Source: Bernardetia sp.
GTDB lineage: Bacteria; Bacteroidota; Bacteroidia; Cytophagales; Bernardetiaceae
Assembly (NCBI RefSeq): GCF_020630935.1
Contig: NZ_JAHDIG010000002.1
Location: 119,618 to 155,915, forward strand
Length of the DNA: 36,298 nucleotides
Reading direction: 5' to 3'
How positions within the stretch are numbered: position 1 is the stretch's first letter; each line of letters begins with the position of its first letter. This document shows, in pieces, positions 25,851 to 33,914 of the stretch. The notes under the pieces were generated by a model. The model searched no databases, was not told where the DNA came from, and saw nothing but the letters and a program-made list of their open reading frames with translations. Position numbers and translations under genes: made by a program.

Positions 25851-25963
25851 TTATTGGCTATACCATTTTGTAAATTTCTTGAGCCACTTATTCATATTAG
25901 TTTTTTATAAACAAGATTGATTGAACCTTCTGTAATTTGGGTTTTATTATATCTTGACAGTCA
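25851..25963 (-). pseudogene. Frameshifted 3' remnant of a 30422-31636 family gene
   Basis: Minus-strand translation gives NKTQITEGSINLVYK in one frame (to ~25904) and MNKWLKKFTKWYSQ then TAA (25853-25851) in the next. The intact relative ends NNEAQIAEGTINFVYK...MEKYFKNFREWYDE at 30422. The match continues at DNA level (GATTATT, TATAAACAA, CCTTCTG). One small indel separates the frames, and an in-frame TGA interrupts the 5' side near 25961. No homologous DNA is seen further upstream, where the intact gene ending at 26002 begins. Confidence 0.75.
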
Positions 25964-26001
25964 TGAATATGTGTTTTTTAGTTGGCTTTAATAGGATAGC
26001 T

Positions 26002-27204
26002 TTATTTCTTATATTTCATCGCTTCCTTACAGTCCACATTAACATGTCCACCTGCAAAGCCGTCCACATAGGTTGGACCAAAGGATGTTCCATTATAATC
26101 TTGCTTGATATTTACATTGATATATTTGCAAGGTGAGCCTCCTGCCCATCCTTTGGTAACTACCACCAAGTTTTGGAATCTATATTTAGGAGTAGTTTTT
26201 GAAGTTTTATCTACGTAATTTACCAGCCAAGTAGTTGTGGTAAAGTAAGCGTATTGAATTTTGTCAGTCCAATTATCTCCATCTTCTTTGCCTTTGGCAA
26301 TGATTTGTGGCATAAGCTCTTTTACCCAGTTCTGATCCACTGTGCCTTGCTTTGGTAATTTTACTTGTGCAGCAATACCTTCATTGATAAGTTTGCAAGA
26401 GTTCTTAAACTCTTCTCTTGCTAGGTTTACAATATAGGCACTATCAATTTGAGCAAAAACACTGGTGTCTTTGGCAAAAATATTATTATTCAATCCTTTT
26501 TGTCTCCTCTCATAAAATCTGTCAACAAAATATTCCTTAAAACCATCTTCTTTTAAGCTGCAATCATTATTCATCATCACTTTTTGCACTGCACGGATAT
26601 GGATACTGTGCAATATATTAGGATTGTTAACTGTAGTATTTAGTGAACTAGGAGCTCTTCTACCACCACCAGCTTGTGTGATAATATTTCCTTTTTTCAT
26701 GACTTCAAGCATGAACTTTTCTCCATATCCATAAGTCATATCCATTACTTCATTTCTAAAACCTGCATCCACAAACTTTCCTAGACCTGCATCTTCTTCA
26801 AAATAAAAAACTTGTGAAGTCTTGGTTTCTGGGTCGTACTTTATGGTAAATTCTGAGATAAAAAATACATTTTTCCCCCATGATGTCTCATATTCGCATC
26901 TTATAGGGAAGTAGCTGTAATACTTGCCAGAAAAACCTGTTGGGTCAGAATGTTCTTGTGAATAGATTTTTAATCCTTTAGGAAGCTTTCCATACATATT
27001 AGAGTATTGGAAATCTTCTTTACAGAAAGGACCAACAATGTCATTCTTTCCTTTGGATTTTGACTTCCCACCACCTAGAGATTCAGCCTTTTTTTCTAAC
27101 TTTTTTAGTAATCCCTTGCCAATTTGTGCGTTTGCATCTAAGCTGAATAAACCAAAAAATAATACTGCTAGTAGTTTTGTAACGATTGTTTTTGTAATGT
27201 TCAT
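26002..27204 (-). CDS. Large secreted protein, relative of the 30422 gene product
   Basis: A 400-residue protein with a signal peptide (1-26, ending ANAQ). The mature start, IGKGLLKKLEKKAESLGGGK, closely parallels the 30422 gene product (FGKKLKAKLEAAAANASEGG): a short amphipathic basic helix, then a Gly/Ser/Lys linker. The middle is beta-rich, with 'YYSYFPIRCEYETSWGKNVF', 'YGYGEKFMLEVMKKGN' and a shared 'FAKDTS' string. Cysteines near 59, 108, 221 and 381 could form disulfides. No known domain was recognised. It lies 300 bp downstream of the kinase/regulator pair on the same strand, with its own promoter and a leader hairpin. Confidence 0.75.
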   Translation of the reverse strand: MNITKTIVTKLLAVLFFGLFSLDANAQIGKGLLKKLEKKAESLGGGKSKSKGKNDIVGPFCKEDFQYSNMYGKLPKGLKIYSQEHSDPTGFSGKYYSYFPIRCEYETSWGKNVFFISEFTIKYDPETKTSQVFYFEEDAGLGKFVDAGFRNEVMDMTYGYGEKFMLEVMKKGNIITQAGGGRRAPSSLNTTVNNPNILHSIHIRAVQKVMMNNDCSLKEDGFKEYFVDRFYERRQKGLNNNIFAKDTSVFAQIDSAYIVNLAREEFKNSCKLINEGIAAQVKLPKQGTVDQNWVKELMPQIIAKGKEDGDNWTDKIQYAYFTTTTWLVNYVDKTSKTTPKYRFQNLVVVTKGWAGGSPCKYINVNIKQDYNGTSFGPTYVDGFAGGHVNVDCKEAMKYKK

Positions 27205-27233
27205 TTTTTCTTAATTTGTAATAAAATATTGAG

Positions 27234-27268
27234 TCATCTGAATTGCTTTTTTGCTGTGTTTCAGATGA
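27234..27268 (-). promoter_or_regulatory. Leader hairpin upstream of the 27204 gene
   Basis: TCATCTGAA (27234-27242) and TTCAGATGA (27260-27268) form a 9-bp stem with a 17-base loop. It lies between the predicted promoter (27280-27287) and the ATG, so it would be in the 5' leader of the transcript. Confidence 0.45.
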
Positions 27269-27279
27269 TTAACTTGTTA

Positions 27280-27287
27280 CAAACTTA
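27280..27287 (-). promoter_or_regulatory. -7 box for the 27204 gene
   Basis: Minus-strand TAAGTTTG matches TAnnTTTG, about 75 bp upstream of the ATG. No TTG at the right distance was found, so a different sigma factor or an activator may be involved. Confidence 0.4.
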
Positions 27288-27415
27288 TGCTTTGCCTACA
27301 AGAATAAATTAGGAATCGAATAAACGTAGGAGCTTTTCGAATAAACGTTTATGATTTCTGTAAGAGCGAGTTAAGAGAGATTTTTGTACTACTAGATATT
27401 TTTTGAATAAATAGG

Positions 27416-27463
27416 TCAGCCTCGTAAGACAAACCATTTAAACAGTTTGCATTACGAGGCTGA
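27416..27463 (-). terminator. Hairpin after the LytTR regulator gene
   Basis: A 12-bp perfect stem, TCAGCCTCGTAA (27416-27427) with TTACGAGGCTGA (27452-27463), with an inner CAAAC/GTTTG pairing. It lies 39 bp after the regulator's stop and probably ends the kinase/regulator transcript, although the T run that follows is short. Confidence 0.6.
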
Positions 27464-27501
27464 TTTACATAGCAGTATGTTTTTTGAGTAGTATGGAAGT
27501 T

Positions 27502-28299
27502 TTACTTAATACTTTTCAATCTCTCCAAGAGTTCGTCTTTTCTACGAACAGCAACAGGCAATGTACTGCCATCCTTTAAATGAATTGTTCCACCGTCTTT
27601 TTTATCCAAAAATTCGAAAAAATTGAGGTTCATAAGATGAGAACGATGGACTCTATAAAAAATACTTTTGGGAAGCATTTGCTCAAATACTTTGATAGAC
27701 TGGGTAATCGTAATGGTGCGATTTTCTGTTAGATAAAAAAAAGTATAGTTTCCATTCGATTCGCAGCGCATAATTTCCTCCACAGAAACTAAATAGATTT
27801 TTTCTGCATCAGACAAGACTATTTTTTGAGCTTTTATATTTTCTTCATTCTGCTCTACATTTTCTAAATTTTGCCTTAGTGTATTTATTTTTTGTTGTGT
27901 GAAGTCTTGTAGAAGTTGTTTGTTTTTGATTTGTTGTACGGCTTTCAACAAGGCTTGTTCTAGGGCTTCTGGGTCAATGGGTTTCAGAAGATAATCTAAT
28001 GCACTATATTTTATGGCACGAAGGGCATAATGGTCGTGTGCTGTGGCAAAGATTACATTTCCTTCAAAAATTCCTTTCTCATTTTTCTCACTGAGTTTTT
28101 GTAAAATATCAAAGCCTTTTCCGTCGGGCAACTCTACATCTAAAATGAGTAAATCGGGTTTTTGTACTTCTAAAGAAATTAAGCCTTCTTCCACACTTGC
28201 AGCCACACCAATAATCCTGTACTCCTTTGAAAGTGTAGGAATAATTTGTAATAAAAACTTCCGAATGCTAGGATTGTCATCGACGATAAAAATGTCCAT
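27502..28299 (-). CDS. LytTR family response regulator
   Basis: A 265-residue two-component regulator. The receiver domain (~1-120) has the acidic pair Asp7-Asp8, phospho-acceptor Asp54 ('LLILDVELPDG'), the conserved Thr in 'IFATAHDH' and Lys in 'LLKPID'. A helical, Gln- and Glu-rich linker (~125-160) leads to a LytTR DNA-binding domain (~165-262) with 'RCESNGNYTFFYL' and 'FYRVHRSHLMNLNFFEFLDK'. It starts 12 bp after the stop of the kinase gene, so the two are one operon and a cognate pair. Target genes are not known. The neighbouring secreted-protein genes are the obvious candidates. Confidence 0.95.
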   Translation of the reverse strand: MDIFIVDDNPSIRKFLLQIIPTLSKEYRIIGVAASVEEGLISLEVQKPDLLILDVELPDGKGFDILQKLSEKNEKGIFEGNVIFATAHDHYALRAIKYSALDYLLKPIDPEALEQALLKAVQQIKNKQLLQDFTQQKINTLRQNLENVEQNEENIKAQKIVLSDAEKIYLVSVEEIMRCESNGNYTFFYLTENRTITITQSIKVFEQMLPKSIFYRVHRSHLMNLNFFEFLDKKDGGTIHLKDGSTLPVAVRRKDELLERLKSIK

Positions 28300-28311
28300 T
28301 GAATTATAAAT

Positions 28312-30246
28312 TTATATTTTTATAGAAAAAACTACCTCTGTCCCCAACGCATTTTGGTTTTCGTCTTTGTGGTCTATGATTTCATACTCAAAAGCATCTT
28401 TCATAAGTTTTTGACGGTCTTTTGTAATTTCTAAGGCTCTTGAAATATGCTGTTTTTTTCGCTCTTGATTGCGCCCTACACCATTGTCTTTGATAGAAAC
28501 TTGAAGCAGGTTTTGGCTGATTTCTGTAAATTTTATTTCTATATTTTTCTCTGATTTCGTTGATTTTCGAAGTCCGTGTTCGATAGCATTTTCTACAAAG
28601 GGTTGAAGGAGCATTGTAGGAATAAAAATATCTTCAATTTCCAGCTCATCACTTTCATCTTGTGCTTCTTCTATAATTTTATAGTCAAATTCTAGGCTAA
28701 GCTGTTCTAGGGAAAGATATGTATTGAGAAATTTTATTTCTTCTTCTAAAGATACTTTTTCTTGATTTGAACCTTCCAAAACTTGTCGCATCAAATAAGA
28801 AAAGCCTGTAATATATTTACTTACTCTTTCTGTCTCTTTTTCATAAACAAGCATTTGAATGGCTGACAAAACATTAAAAAAGAAGTGTGGATTGATTTGC
28901 GCTCTTCGCCAACGCAATTTGGCTTGTTCTTTTTCAAAAGTATCGATGATATTTTTCTGTCTAAAGAATATCCATACAGCGACCAAAATTACAAAACCCA
29001 AAATAACCGAACCTGCTATAATATAATAAGAGTTTTTGAGTTCTAAATCTTTGATTTTAGCCTCTTGATTGAGTTTTTCGATAGTAGCTTCTTTGAGTTC
29101 TGTTTCATATTTGATAGCAAGTTCTTTTGTTTCTTTTTCTCTACGTTTTTGTGTGACAGAGTCTTGATATATGTTAGCTAACTCTATATTTTTAAAGGCA
29201 CAGTTTATATCCATCTTTTTTCTACACGTAAAGGTAAGTTCTGAGTAAACATTTACAAGCATATCTGTTTGATTTAGCTTTTTAGCCTGTTGAGCTACTC
29301 TTTCAAGTGATATTTTTGCAGAATCATATTGTTCTAATCTGTTGTATGCTTTTCCCAAAATATAGGAAGCCATCATTGAGGTAAATATTCTGTCATTTTT
29401 TTCTGATACTTCAAAAGCCTTTATAGCATACACTTTTGCATTTTCATAGTTTTCTAATTTTGTGTAGATACTAGCTATTAAATGATATGCCTTAGCTTGT
29501 CTGTTTTTATCAGAAGGAGGAATAAGTTGCTCTATTTTTTTTGCATATACTAAGGCTGAATCATAAAGTCCTGCTCTTCTTAAAGTAATGGTGTAGTTTC
29601 CATAAATTCCTGTCAATAATTCTTTATTTTCAAAGCTTGAGCTTTCTAGTATTTCAATAGCTTTATTTGCATATTTAAGAGAATTTTCATCTTTTATAAC
29701 CCCTAAACTATTTGATAAAGTAATGTAACCTATAACCAATAATTTTTGCTTCTCTTGATTAGTTTCAAAAACTCCATTTTCAATCAATTTAATACTATAA
29801 AAATTATATTCTATTGACTTTTTCATTTGATTCGTCTTTTGGTAAAGCTCAGCTATCAAATCTACAATTCTGATTTTATGAATCAGTGGGACAGTATAGT
29901 TATCTAACTCTTTTTCAATATGCAATCCTCTTTTTATCATTGAGGGGGTAATACTACTGTCTTGAGATGCTAGAAATAAAGTCATATATTCATTATAAAT
30001 TGCTAAAATAGCACTAGAAGGGTGTTCAGATTGTAATCTTTTGCTTCTTGTGTATATTTTTTTTTGTTTCTCTATGTTTCTATTGTTCAAAAAAAGAGAA
30101 GTCAAGATAACAGCTTTTTTATCAAGAGATTGAGAGGTAGAAAAAAGTTGTTCTAAAGAATCTAACTTAGCTTTATTTTGAGCAGAAGCATTAAGGGTAA
30201 AAATGAGTGAAACAAACAAAAGGGGGAAATAAGTAATGTATTTCAT
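28312..30246 (-). CDS. TPR-containing LytS-type sensor histidine kinase
   Basis: The ATG at 30246 opens a signal peptide (MKYITYFPLLFVSLIFTLNA, SAQ). The earlier in-frame start at 30285 adds 13 polar residues and would fall upstream of the probable transcription start. The 644-residue protein has a periplasmic sensor of TPR-like helical repeats (~60-340), a coiled segment, one membrane helix (~407-428) and a PF06580-type kinase. The phospho-acceptor His lies in 'INPHFFFN' (~451-458), with an ATPase N-box 'PFVENAIEHGL' and G-box 'DNGVGR'. Such kinases phosphorylate LytTR regulators; the partner is the next gene. The signal sensed is unknown. Confidence 0.93.
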   Translation of the reverse strand: MKYITYFPLLFVSLIFTLNASAQNKAKLDSLEQLFSTSQSLDKKAVILTSLFLNNRNIEKQKKIYTRSKRLQSEHPSSAILAIYNEYMTLFLASQDSSITPSMIKRGLHIEKELDNYTVPLIHKIRIVDLIAELYQKTNQMKKSIEYNFYSIKLIENGVFETNQEKQKLLVIGYITLSNSLGVIKDENSLKYANKAIEILESSSFENKELLTGIYGNYTITLRRAGLYDSALVYAKKIEQLIPPSDKNRQAKAYHLIASIYTKLENYENAKVYAIKAFEVSEKNDRIFTSMMASYILGKAYNRLEQYDSAKISLERVAQQAKKLNQTDMLVNVYSELTFTCRKKMDINCAFKNIELANIYQDSVTQKRREKETKELAIKYETELKEATIEKLNQEAKIKDLELKNSYYIIAGSVILGFVILVAVWIFFRQKNIIDTFEKEQAKLRWRRAQINPHFFFNVLSAIQMLVYEKETERVSKYITGFSYLMRQVLEGSNQEKVSLEEEIKFLNTYLSLEQLSLEFDYKIIEEAQDESDELEIEDIFIPTMLLQPFVENAIEHGLRKSTKSEKNIEIKFTEISQNLLQVSIKDNGVGRNQERKKQHISRALEITKDRQKLMKDAFEYEIIDHKDENQNALGTEVVFSIKI

Positions 30247-30282
30247 AGTTTTTCCAACGGTCAGTAGCTCTAATTCTTTTAC

Positions 30283-30290
30283 CAAAAATA
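30283..30290 (-). promoter_or_regulatory. -7 box for the kinase/regulator operon
   Basis: Minus-strand TATTTTTG, the same box as at cobT, lies ~37 bp upstream of the ATG at 30246. It also lies just downstream of the conserved terminator element that ends the preceding gene. No matching TTG was found at 17-23 bp. Confidence 0.45.
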
Positions 30291-30314
30291 GAGTTTTTTA
30301 AGGAGTTTTAAAAC

Positions 30315-30375
30315 TAAAAAAAAGCCATTACAAAGATTGTAATGGCTTTAAAGATTCGCTACTACTACGTGTGCG
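30315..30375 (-). terminator. Conserved terminator element, copy B
   Basis: On the minus strand GCCATTACAA and TTGTAATGGC (30346-30324) form a 10-bp stem with a 3-base loop followed by eight T residues. The string CGTAGTAGTAGCGAA precedes it, as in copy A at 25641-25698. One base pair has changed from C-G in copy A to U-A here, so pairing is kept. It lies 47 bp after the stop at 30422. Confidence 0.85.
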
Positions 30376-30421
30376 AGTTATTTTGAATATTTAAGTTGTG
30401 TTTTTAATTAGGGTGAATTGA

Positions 30422-31636
30422 TTATTCGTCATACCACTCTCTGAAGTTTTTGAAATATTTCTCCATTTTTTTAGCTTTATAAACAAAGTTGATAGTTCCT
30501 TCTGCAATTTGTGCTTCGTTGTTACCATCACGGTTAGAGTACATTTTTACAGTCATTTTGTAGGTCTGACCTTCTTTGAACTGGTCTTTGTTTTGGTAAA
30601 GTGTGTACATAAAAGCATAATCCATGATGTTTTCACGAGAAGAAAACATTTGATGACCATTGTTGAAGCAGAAAATATTTGGTTTTTTCTTAGCAGAAAT
30701 CATTTTGTTCCACTTAGCAGAAGAATTACGAAGAGCTACACGGTCGCCAGTTTTGCCATTCATTTCATAAACGATATTCAACTGACAATCTTCGCCACAG
30801 CTTGTACCAATTTTTTCTTTGAAATATGCTCCTAAGAAAATATCATCACCCATATCTCTAGTCTTGATGAAGTTTTTAGGGTCTTCTGTTGGCTTGTCGC
30901 CATAACGATAATTGAAACGAGTATAGCTATCTACAAAAACTACTTTTCCAACGTTTTCTTTGTAGGCTTTATATTCCATTAGGCGAGCTCTGAGTTTTTC
31001 ATCTTCTTTTGCTTTGCCTTTGCTCATCATTTGGTCAAATTTTGCTTGACCTGTTTCTATATCATATACTTCTAGTTTTGAAGCGTCCTTTGCAAAAACA
31101 TCTGTTACTTTTTCTACACCGTCTAACTGATATCTATGTGTACTGCTGTTATTAAGAGCTATCAATACACCTTCTTCAACTTCTATAAGCCAAACAGAGT
31201 GAAAGCTGCCAAAACGATAAACATTAGTTCCTAATTTCTTAGTTTCTTTATCGTGAAGGTTAAATTCATGATACTGTCCTTCTTTGTTATAATAAACTTT
31301 CATTTCGTTGACGAACTTATCTCCATCACGACCTGTAAACTGAATTTTGAGGTTTTTTTGGCGACGTTTAGCACCCATCGCATTCTCAAACTCTACTCCG
31401 TCTAATGCTGTATAAGCTCCTGAAATCCCTGTTTCGTCAGAGAAATCTTCGTCATATGCACCCCCTGCTTCTTTGGCTTTTTTTGAAGAGCCTCCTTCAG
31501 ATGCATTTGCCGCAGCAGCTTCTAATTTTGCTTTTAATTTTTTTCCAAACTGTGCATTCGCATCGTTAGTAAGACCTACTGCACACAGGATTCCTGTTGC
31601 AAGTGCAGCACTTTTGAATAAATTAGTTAGTTTCAT
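30422..31636 (-). CDS. Large secreted protein next to the kinase operon
   Basis: A 404-residue protein with a signal peptide (1-29, ending ANAQ). A basic amphipathic helix and a Gly/Ser/Lys linker like that of the 26002 gene product follow. The remaining ~340 residues are mixed alpha/beta with aromatic-rich strands ('AYTALDGVEFENAMG', 'GTNVYRFGSFHSVWLIEVEE', 'FVDSYTRFNYRYGD'), a pair of Cys in 'GTSCGEDCQ', and the C-terminal 'AQIAEGTINFVYKAKKMEKY'. I know no domain for it. It is transcribed toward the kinase operon, with a terminator element between, and a frameshifted relative of its 3' end lies at 25851. Confidence 0.75.
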   Translation of the reverse strand: MKLTNLFKSAALATGILCAVGLTNDANAQFGKKLKAKLEAAAANASEGGSSKKAKEAGGAYDEDFSDETGISGAYTALDGVEFENAMGAKRRQKNLKIQFTGRDGDKFVNEMKVYYNKEGQYHEFNLHDKETKKLGTNVYRFGSFHSVWLIEVEEGVLIALNNSSTHRYQLDGVEKVTDVFAKDASKLEVYDIETGQAKFDQMMSKGKAKEDEKLRARLMEYKAYKENVGKVVFVDSYTRFNYRYGDKPTEDPKNFIKTRDMGDDIFLGAYFKEKIGTSCGEDCQLNIVYEMNGKTGDRVALRNSSAKWNKMISAKKKPNIFCFNNGHQMFSSRENIMDYAFMYTLYQNKDQFKEGQTYKMTVKMYSNRDGNNEAQIAEGTINFVYKAKKMEKYFKNFREWYDE

Positions 31637-31674
31637 AATAATTTTTTGTTAGTAGCACGATATGATTTAAAATG

Positions 31675-31701
31675 ATTATTCTGCTGTTTGAGCAGAATAA
31701 T
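31675..31701. terminator. Strong hairpin upstream of the 31636 gene
   Basis: An 11-bp perfect stem, ATTATTCTGCT (31675-31685) with AGCAGAATAAT (31691-31701), has a 5-base loop and six T residues on the plus side. It lies 126 bp after the stop of the 31827 gene and 39 bp before the ATG at 31636 (minus). It could terminate the former or lie in the leader of the latter. Confidence 0.6.
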
Positions 31702-31826
31702 TTTTTGAATTTTACTAAATAGGGTTGAGTTGTAGTTTAGTAGAGCATCAAATAGAGGTGTTCATACGTAGTTAATTTATTAGCTATCTGATACTCTACA
31801 AGTAGGTTTTTTAGTTATTTTACCGA

Positions 31827-32156
31827 TTATAAATAATCAGAAAGTTTGACTGTTTTTCCACACATGCTACTCTTGATTTCAAAGATGAAGTCATCTTTTG
31901 AGCCTTTAGAAGCTGTATAGACTTTTTTTCCTGTGTTACAGCTCACGCTGGTAGAACTTCCATTATTTAGAGTAACATATCCTGAACCTGTGTAGATACT
32001 GATTTTGCTTCCAGTGTCGTTTAAGATTTTAAAAGAACCTTGTGGTGCAACAGTAGCCTCAATTGTGATAGTGTTGTTTGTTGCTTCTGCATTCTGATTG
32101 CTATAAAAGCTCATCATAAATGCCATCGTTACGAGAGATAAAAAGAATGTTTTCAT
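31827..32156 (-). CDS. Small secreted protein of unknown function
   Basis: A 109-residue protein with a signal peptide (1-25, ending NAEA). The mature domain (~80 residues) is beta-rich with 'SFKILNDTGSKISIYTGSGY', 'TLNNGSSTSVSCNTGKKVY' and 'FEIKSSMCGKTVKLSDYL'. It has two Cys (in SVSC and SSMC) that could bond. The sequence resembles small secreted Bacteroidota proteins of unknown role; no named family was recognised. It lies upstream of the 31636 gene on the same strand and may be in the same regulatory unit. Confidence 0.7.
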   Translation of the reverse strand: MKTFFLSLVTMAFMMSFYSNQNAEATNNTITIEATVAPQGSFKILNDTGSKISIYTGSGYVTLNNGSSTSVSCNTGKKVYTASKGSKDDFIFEIKSSMCGKTVKLSDYL

Positions 32157-32231
32157 TTTAAATTTGGGTTAATTAAATTGATAAATAAATAATAGATAAA
32201 TTTGAGATTGATATTTTTCTTGATTAGACTT

Positions 32232-32268
32232 TTGACAATTAGTATTTCAAGTAATTATTAATTGTCAA
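32232..32268. repeat. 10-bp inverted repeat in the 32157-32289 gap
   Basis: TTGACAATTA (32232-32241) and TAATTGTCAA (32259-32268) are perfect inverted copies 17 bp apart. It lies just past the minus-strand stop at 32290 and can fold as a hairpin. Similar TTGACAATTA-type strings are common in AT-rich Bacteroidota gaps, so function is unsure. Confidence 0.45.
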
Positions 32269-32289
32269 TTATCCATTTTCAATTTTTTA

Positions 32290-33609
32290 TTACCAGCTAA
32301 AGTTCACTGAAGAAGTGCGAACATTGATAGCTCCTTTTGAGCCTTGACTGCCGTCGTAAGAGCGATAATCTTCATGTTTGCCACCATTTCCACCTTGATT
32401 GTTGATGGTATAAGTGAATGTTCCGACACTTGGGTCTTTGATAATGGTTACATCACCACCATCACCACCATTGCCTCCTCGTGTGCTATCTCTTCCAAAA
32501 CTTCCACTTCCACCTTGTAAGTTGAGAATTAGAGCAGCTGTTGGTTTCATTTTTAGTCTTCTTAAAACTACTCCAGAGTTAGCATCTTTAATTTCTATTT
32601 GGTTTACTTTTTCTCCATTTGCAGTGGTAGCAGATTTTACAGATACAATCAAGTCTTTTCCATTCTGTCCTCTATAGCCTGGAGAAACTGTTAGATGAAC
32701 TACTCCACCACGCTCTCCAAAGTAATTGACGTGTAAGCCTGTGTTGTAGTGTACTGGTAGTTTTGCAGTTGTTTTGATGTTAGATTGATATTTTGATTGA
32801 ACAGTCATTACCACATTATCATTTGGAATAACATTGGCATTTTGGGAAATAGTAATGGTTTCTTCTCCAAATTCGGCTCCTTTGACTGTAATTTTGAAAT
32901 CGTCCCAAGGCATTTTTCCACCTAAATTTTTGGTTTTCAAAACTTTTCCATCTGCTAGGGTGGCTTCTATGCCATAATTGAATTTTACTAAATGTCCTGT
33001 TTCGCTTTTGTCGCTAATCCATTTTACAGCAATGTTTTGCACTTTTTTACCTTTAAGAGAGTTGGCTAAGGCTTCAGCAGCATCTTTTTGGGCTTGTTCG
33101 GCTGCAATTTCTGCACGGTCTTCAGATTGTGCTGCGACAGTTTTTCTAATATACTCTTCAATCTTGCTGATGTGTGCTGCGTGGTCTTTATCTACACTTT
33201 CTTTTTCTGTCAAGATATATTTGATGGTTGCTTTTCCTCCAGACCATTTGATGTAGTAAAAATTATCATCAATAAATACTACCCTGTGTTTTAAATCTTT
33301 GAAGTAGGCTGGATATTCATTCAAGTCTGGTTCGTAAGGTTCTTCAATGATTCCTGCTCTATTCAAGACTACTTTAGAAATCGAATTACCATTTTTTTCT
33401 ATACTGATGGGCCATTGTTTAGAAGCTTTCTCAAACTTAAATTTCTTGTATTTTGGTTCAGTAAGTTTGAAAACATTGAGTGAAGTAGCTGTGAAATTCT
33501 TAAGAAGTTCGTTTTGGCTTTGCTGTGCAGATACAGAATGAAATAGTAGAGCAGAATAAGCACATAGAGATAAAAGTATAAACTGAAAAGTTTTTGTTAT
33601 GATTCGCAT
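32290..33609 (-). CDS. Secreted protein with Gly-rich C-terminus
   Basis: The ATG at 33609 (MRIITKTFQFILLSLCAY) opens a signal peptide ending SVSAQ. The frame extends back to 33693, but the promoter at 33664-33693 rules that out. The 439-residue protein has a Lys-rich, strand-forming N-terminal half and an Ala/Glu-rich helix ('EDRAEIAAEQAQKDAAEALA', ~165-190). An immunoglobulin-like beta part follows. The last ~70 residues are glycine-rich and collagen- or polyproline-II-like ('GGSGSFGRDSTRGGNGGDGG', 'NNQGGNGGKHEDYRS'). No family was recognised. A surface-exposed or adhesive role is plausible from composition only. Confidence 0.7.
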   Translation of the reverse strand: MRIITKTFQFILLSLCAYSALLFHSVSAQQSQNELLKNFTATSLNVFKLTEPKYKKFKFEKASKQWPISIEKNGNSISKVVLNRAGIIEEPYEPDLNEYPAYFKDLKHRVVFIDDNFYYIKWSGGKATIKYILTEKESVDKDHAAHISKIEEYIRKTVAAQSEDRAEIAAEQAQKDAAEALANSLKGKKVQNIAVKWISDKSETGHLVKFNYGIEATLADGKVLKTKNLGGKMPWDDFKITVKGAEFGEETITISQNANVIPNDNVVMTVQSKYQSNIKTTAKLPVHYNTGLHVNYFGERGGVVHLTVSPGYRGQNGKDLIVSVKSATTANGEKVNQIEIKDANSGVVLRRLKMKPTAALILNLQGGSGSFGRDSTRGGNGGDGGDVTIIKDPSVGTFTYTINNQGGNGGKHEDYRSYDGSQGSKGAINVRTSSVNFSW

Positions 33610-33663
33610 TGTACTAATCGTTTGAAGTATTAATTTGTAGTAGTTTAGTTTCTTATTATGCTT

Positions 33664-33693
33664 CAAATTTATAGCTTGCCTATGGATGTACAA
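33664..33693 (-). promoter_or_regulatory. Bacteroidota-type promoter for the 33609 gene
   Basis: On the minus strand TTG (33693-33691), a 19-base spacer and TAAATTTG (33671-33664) match the consensus exactly. The -7 box is identical to that of the 8824 operon. The leader would be about 48 nt, which supports the ATG at 33609. Confidence 0.75.
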
Positions 33694-33799
33694 TGTTGAG
33701 TTTCATAAACGGTACGTTTTATTACATGAATGGTAAAATTTAGTAATTAAGCTATTTTAATAATTTATGAATTGTGTATTTTACGCAGCTATACATTGT

Positions 33800-33807
33800 T
33801 ATTTTTG
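33800..33807 (+). promoter_or_regulatory. -7 box upstream of the basic-peptide gene
   Basis: TATTTTTG matches TAnnTTTG exactly. A TTG lies 25 bp upstream (33772-33774), slightly longer than usual. The transcript would run into the ORF at 33915 and end at the terminator 34071-34110. Confidence 0.45.
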
Positions 33808-33914
33808 AATTGAGGTTGCTTTTTAGAAAAAAAAATGCGTTTTTGGAAGTCTAAACTTTACTTCATGTGAGATTTAGGCATATTTCTATATTTAAGCACC
33901 TAATTATAAAAAAC

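Noticed and set aside
25954-26136. Plus-strand frame of 60 codons
   Set aside because: Antisense to the 3' end of the 26002 gene; no motif.
27502-30246. PorX/PorY regulators of type IX secretion
   Set aside because: The regulator has a LytTR DNA-binding domain, not the PglZ-type domain of PorX, and the kinase is of the LytS type.
32414-32677. Plus-strand Pro-rich frame of 87 codons
   Set aside because: It is the antisense of the glycine-rich tail (Gly codons read as Pro) and therefore a composition artefact.
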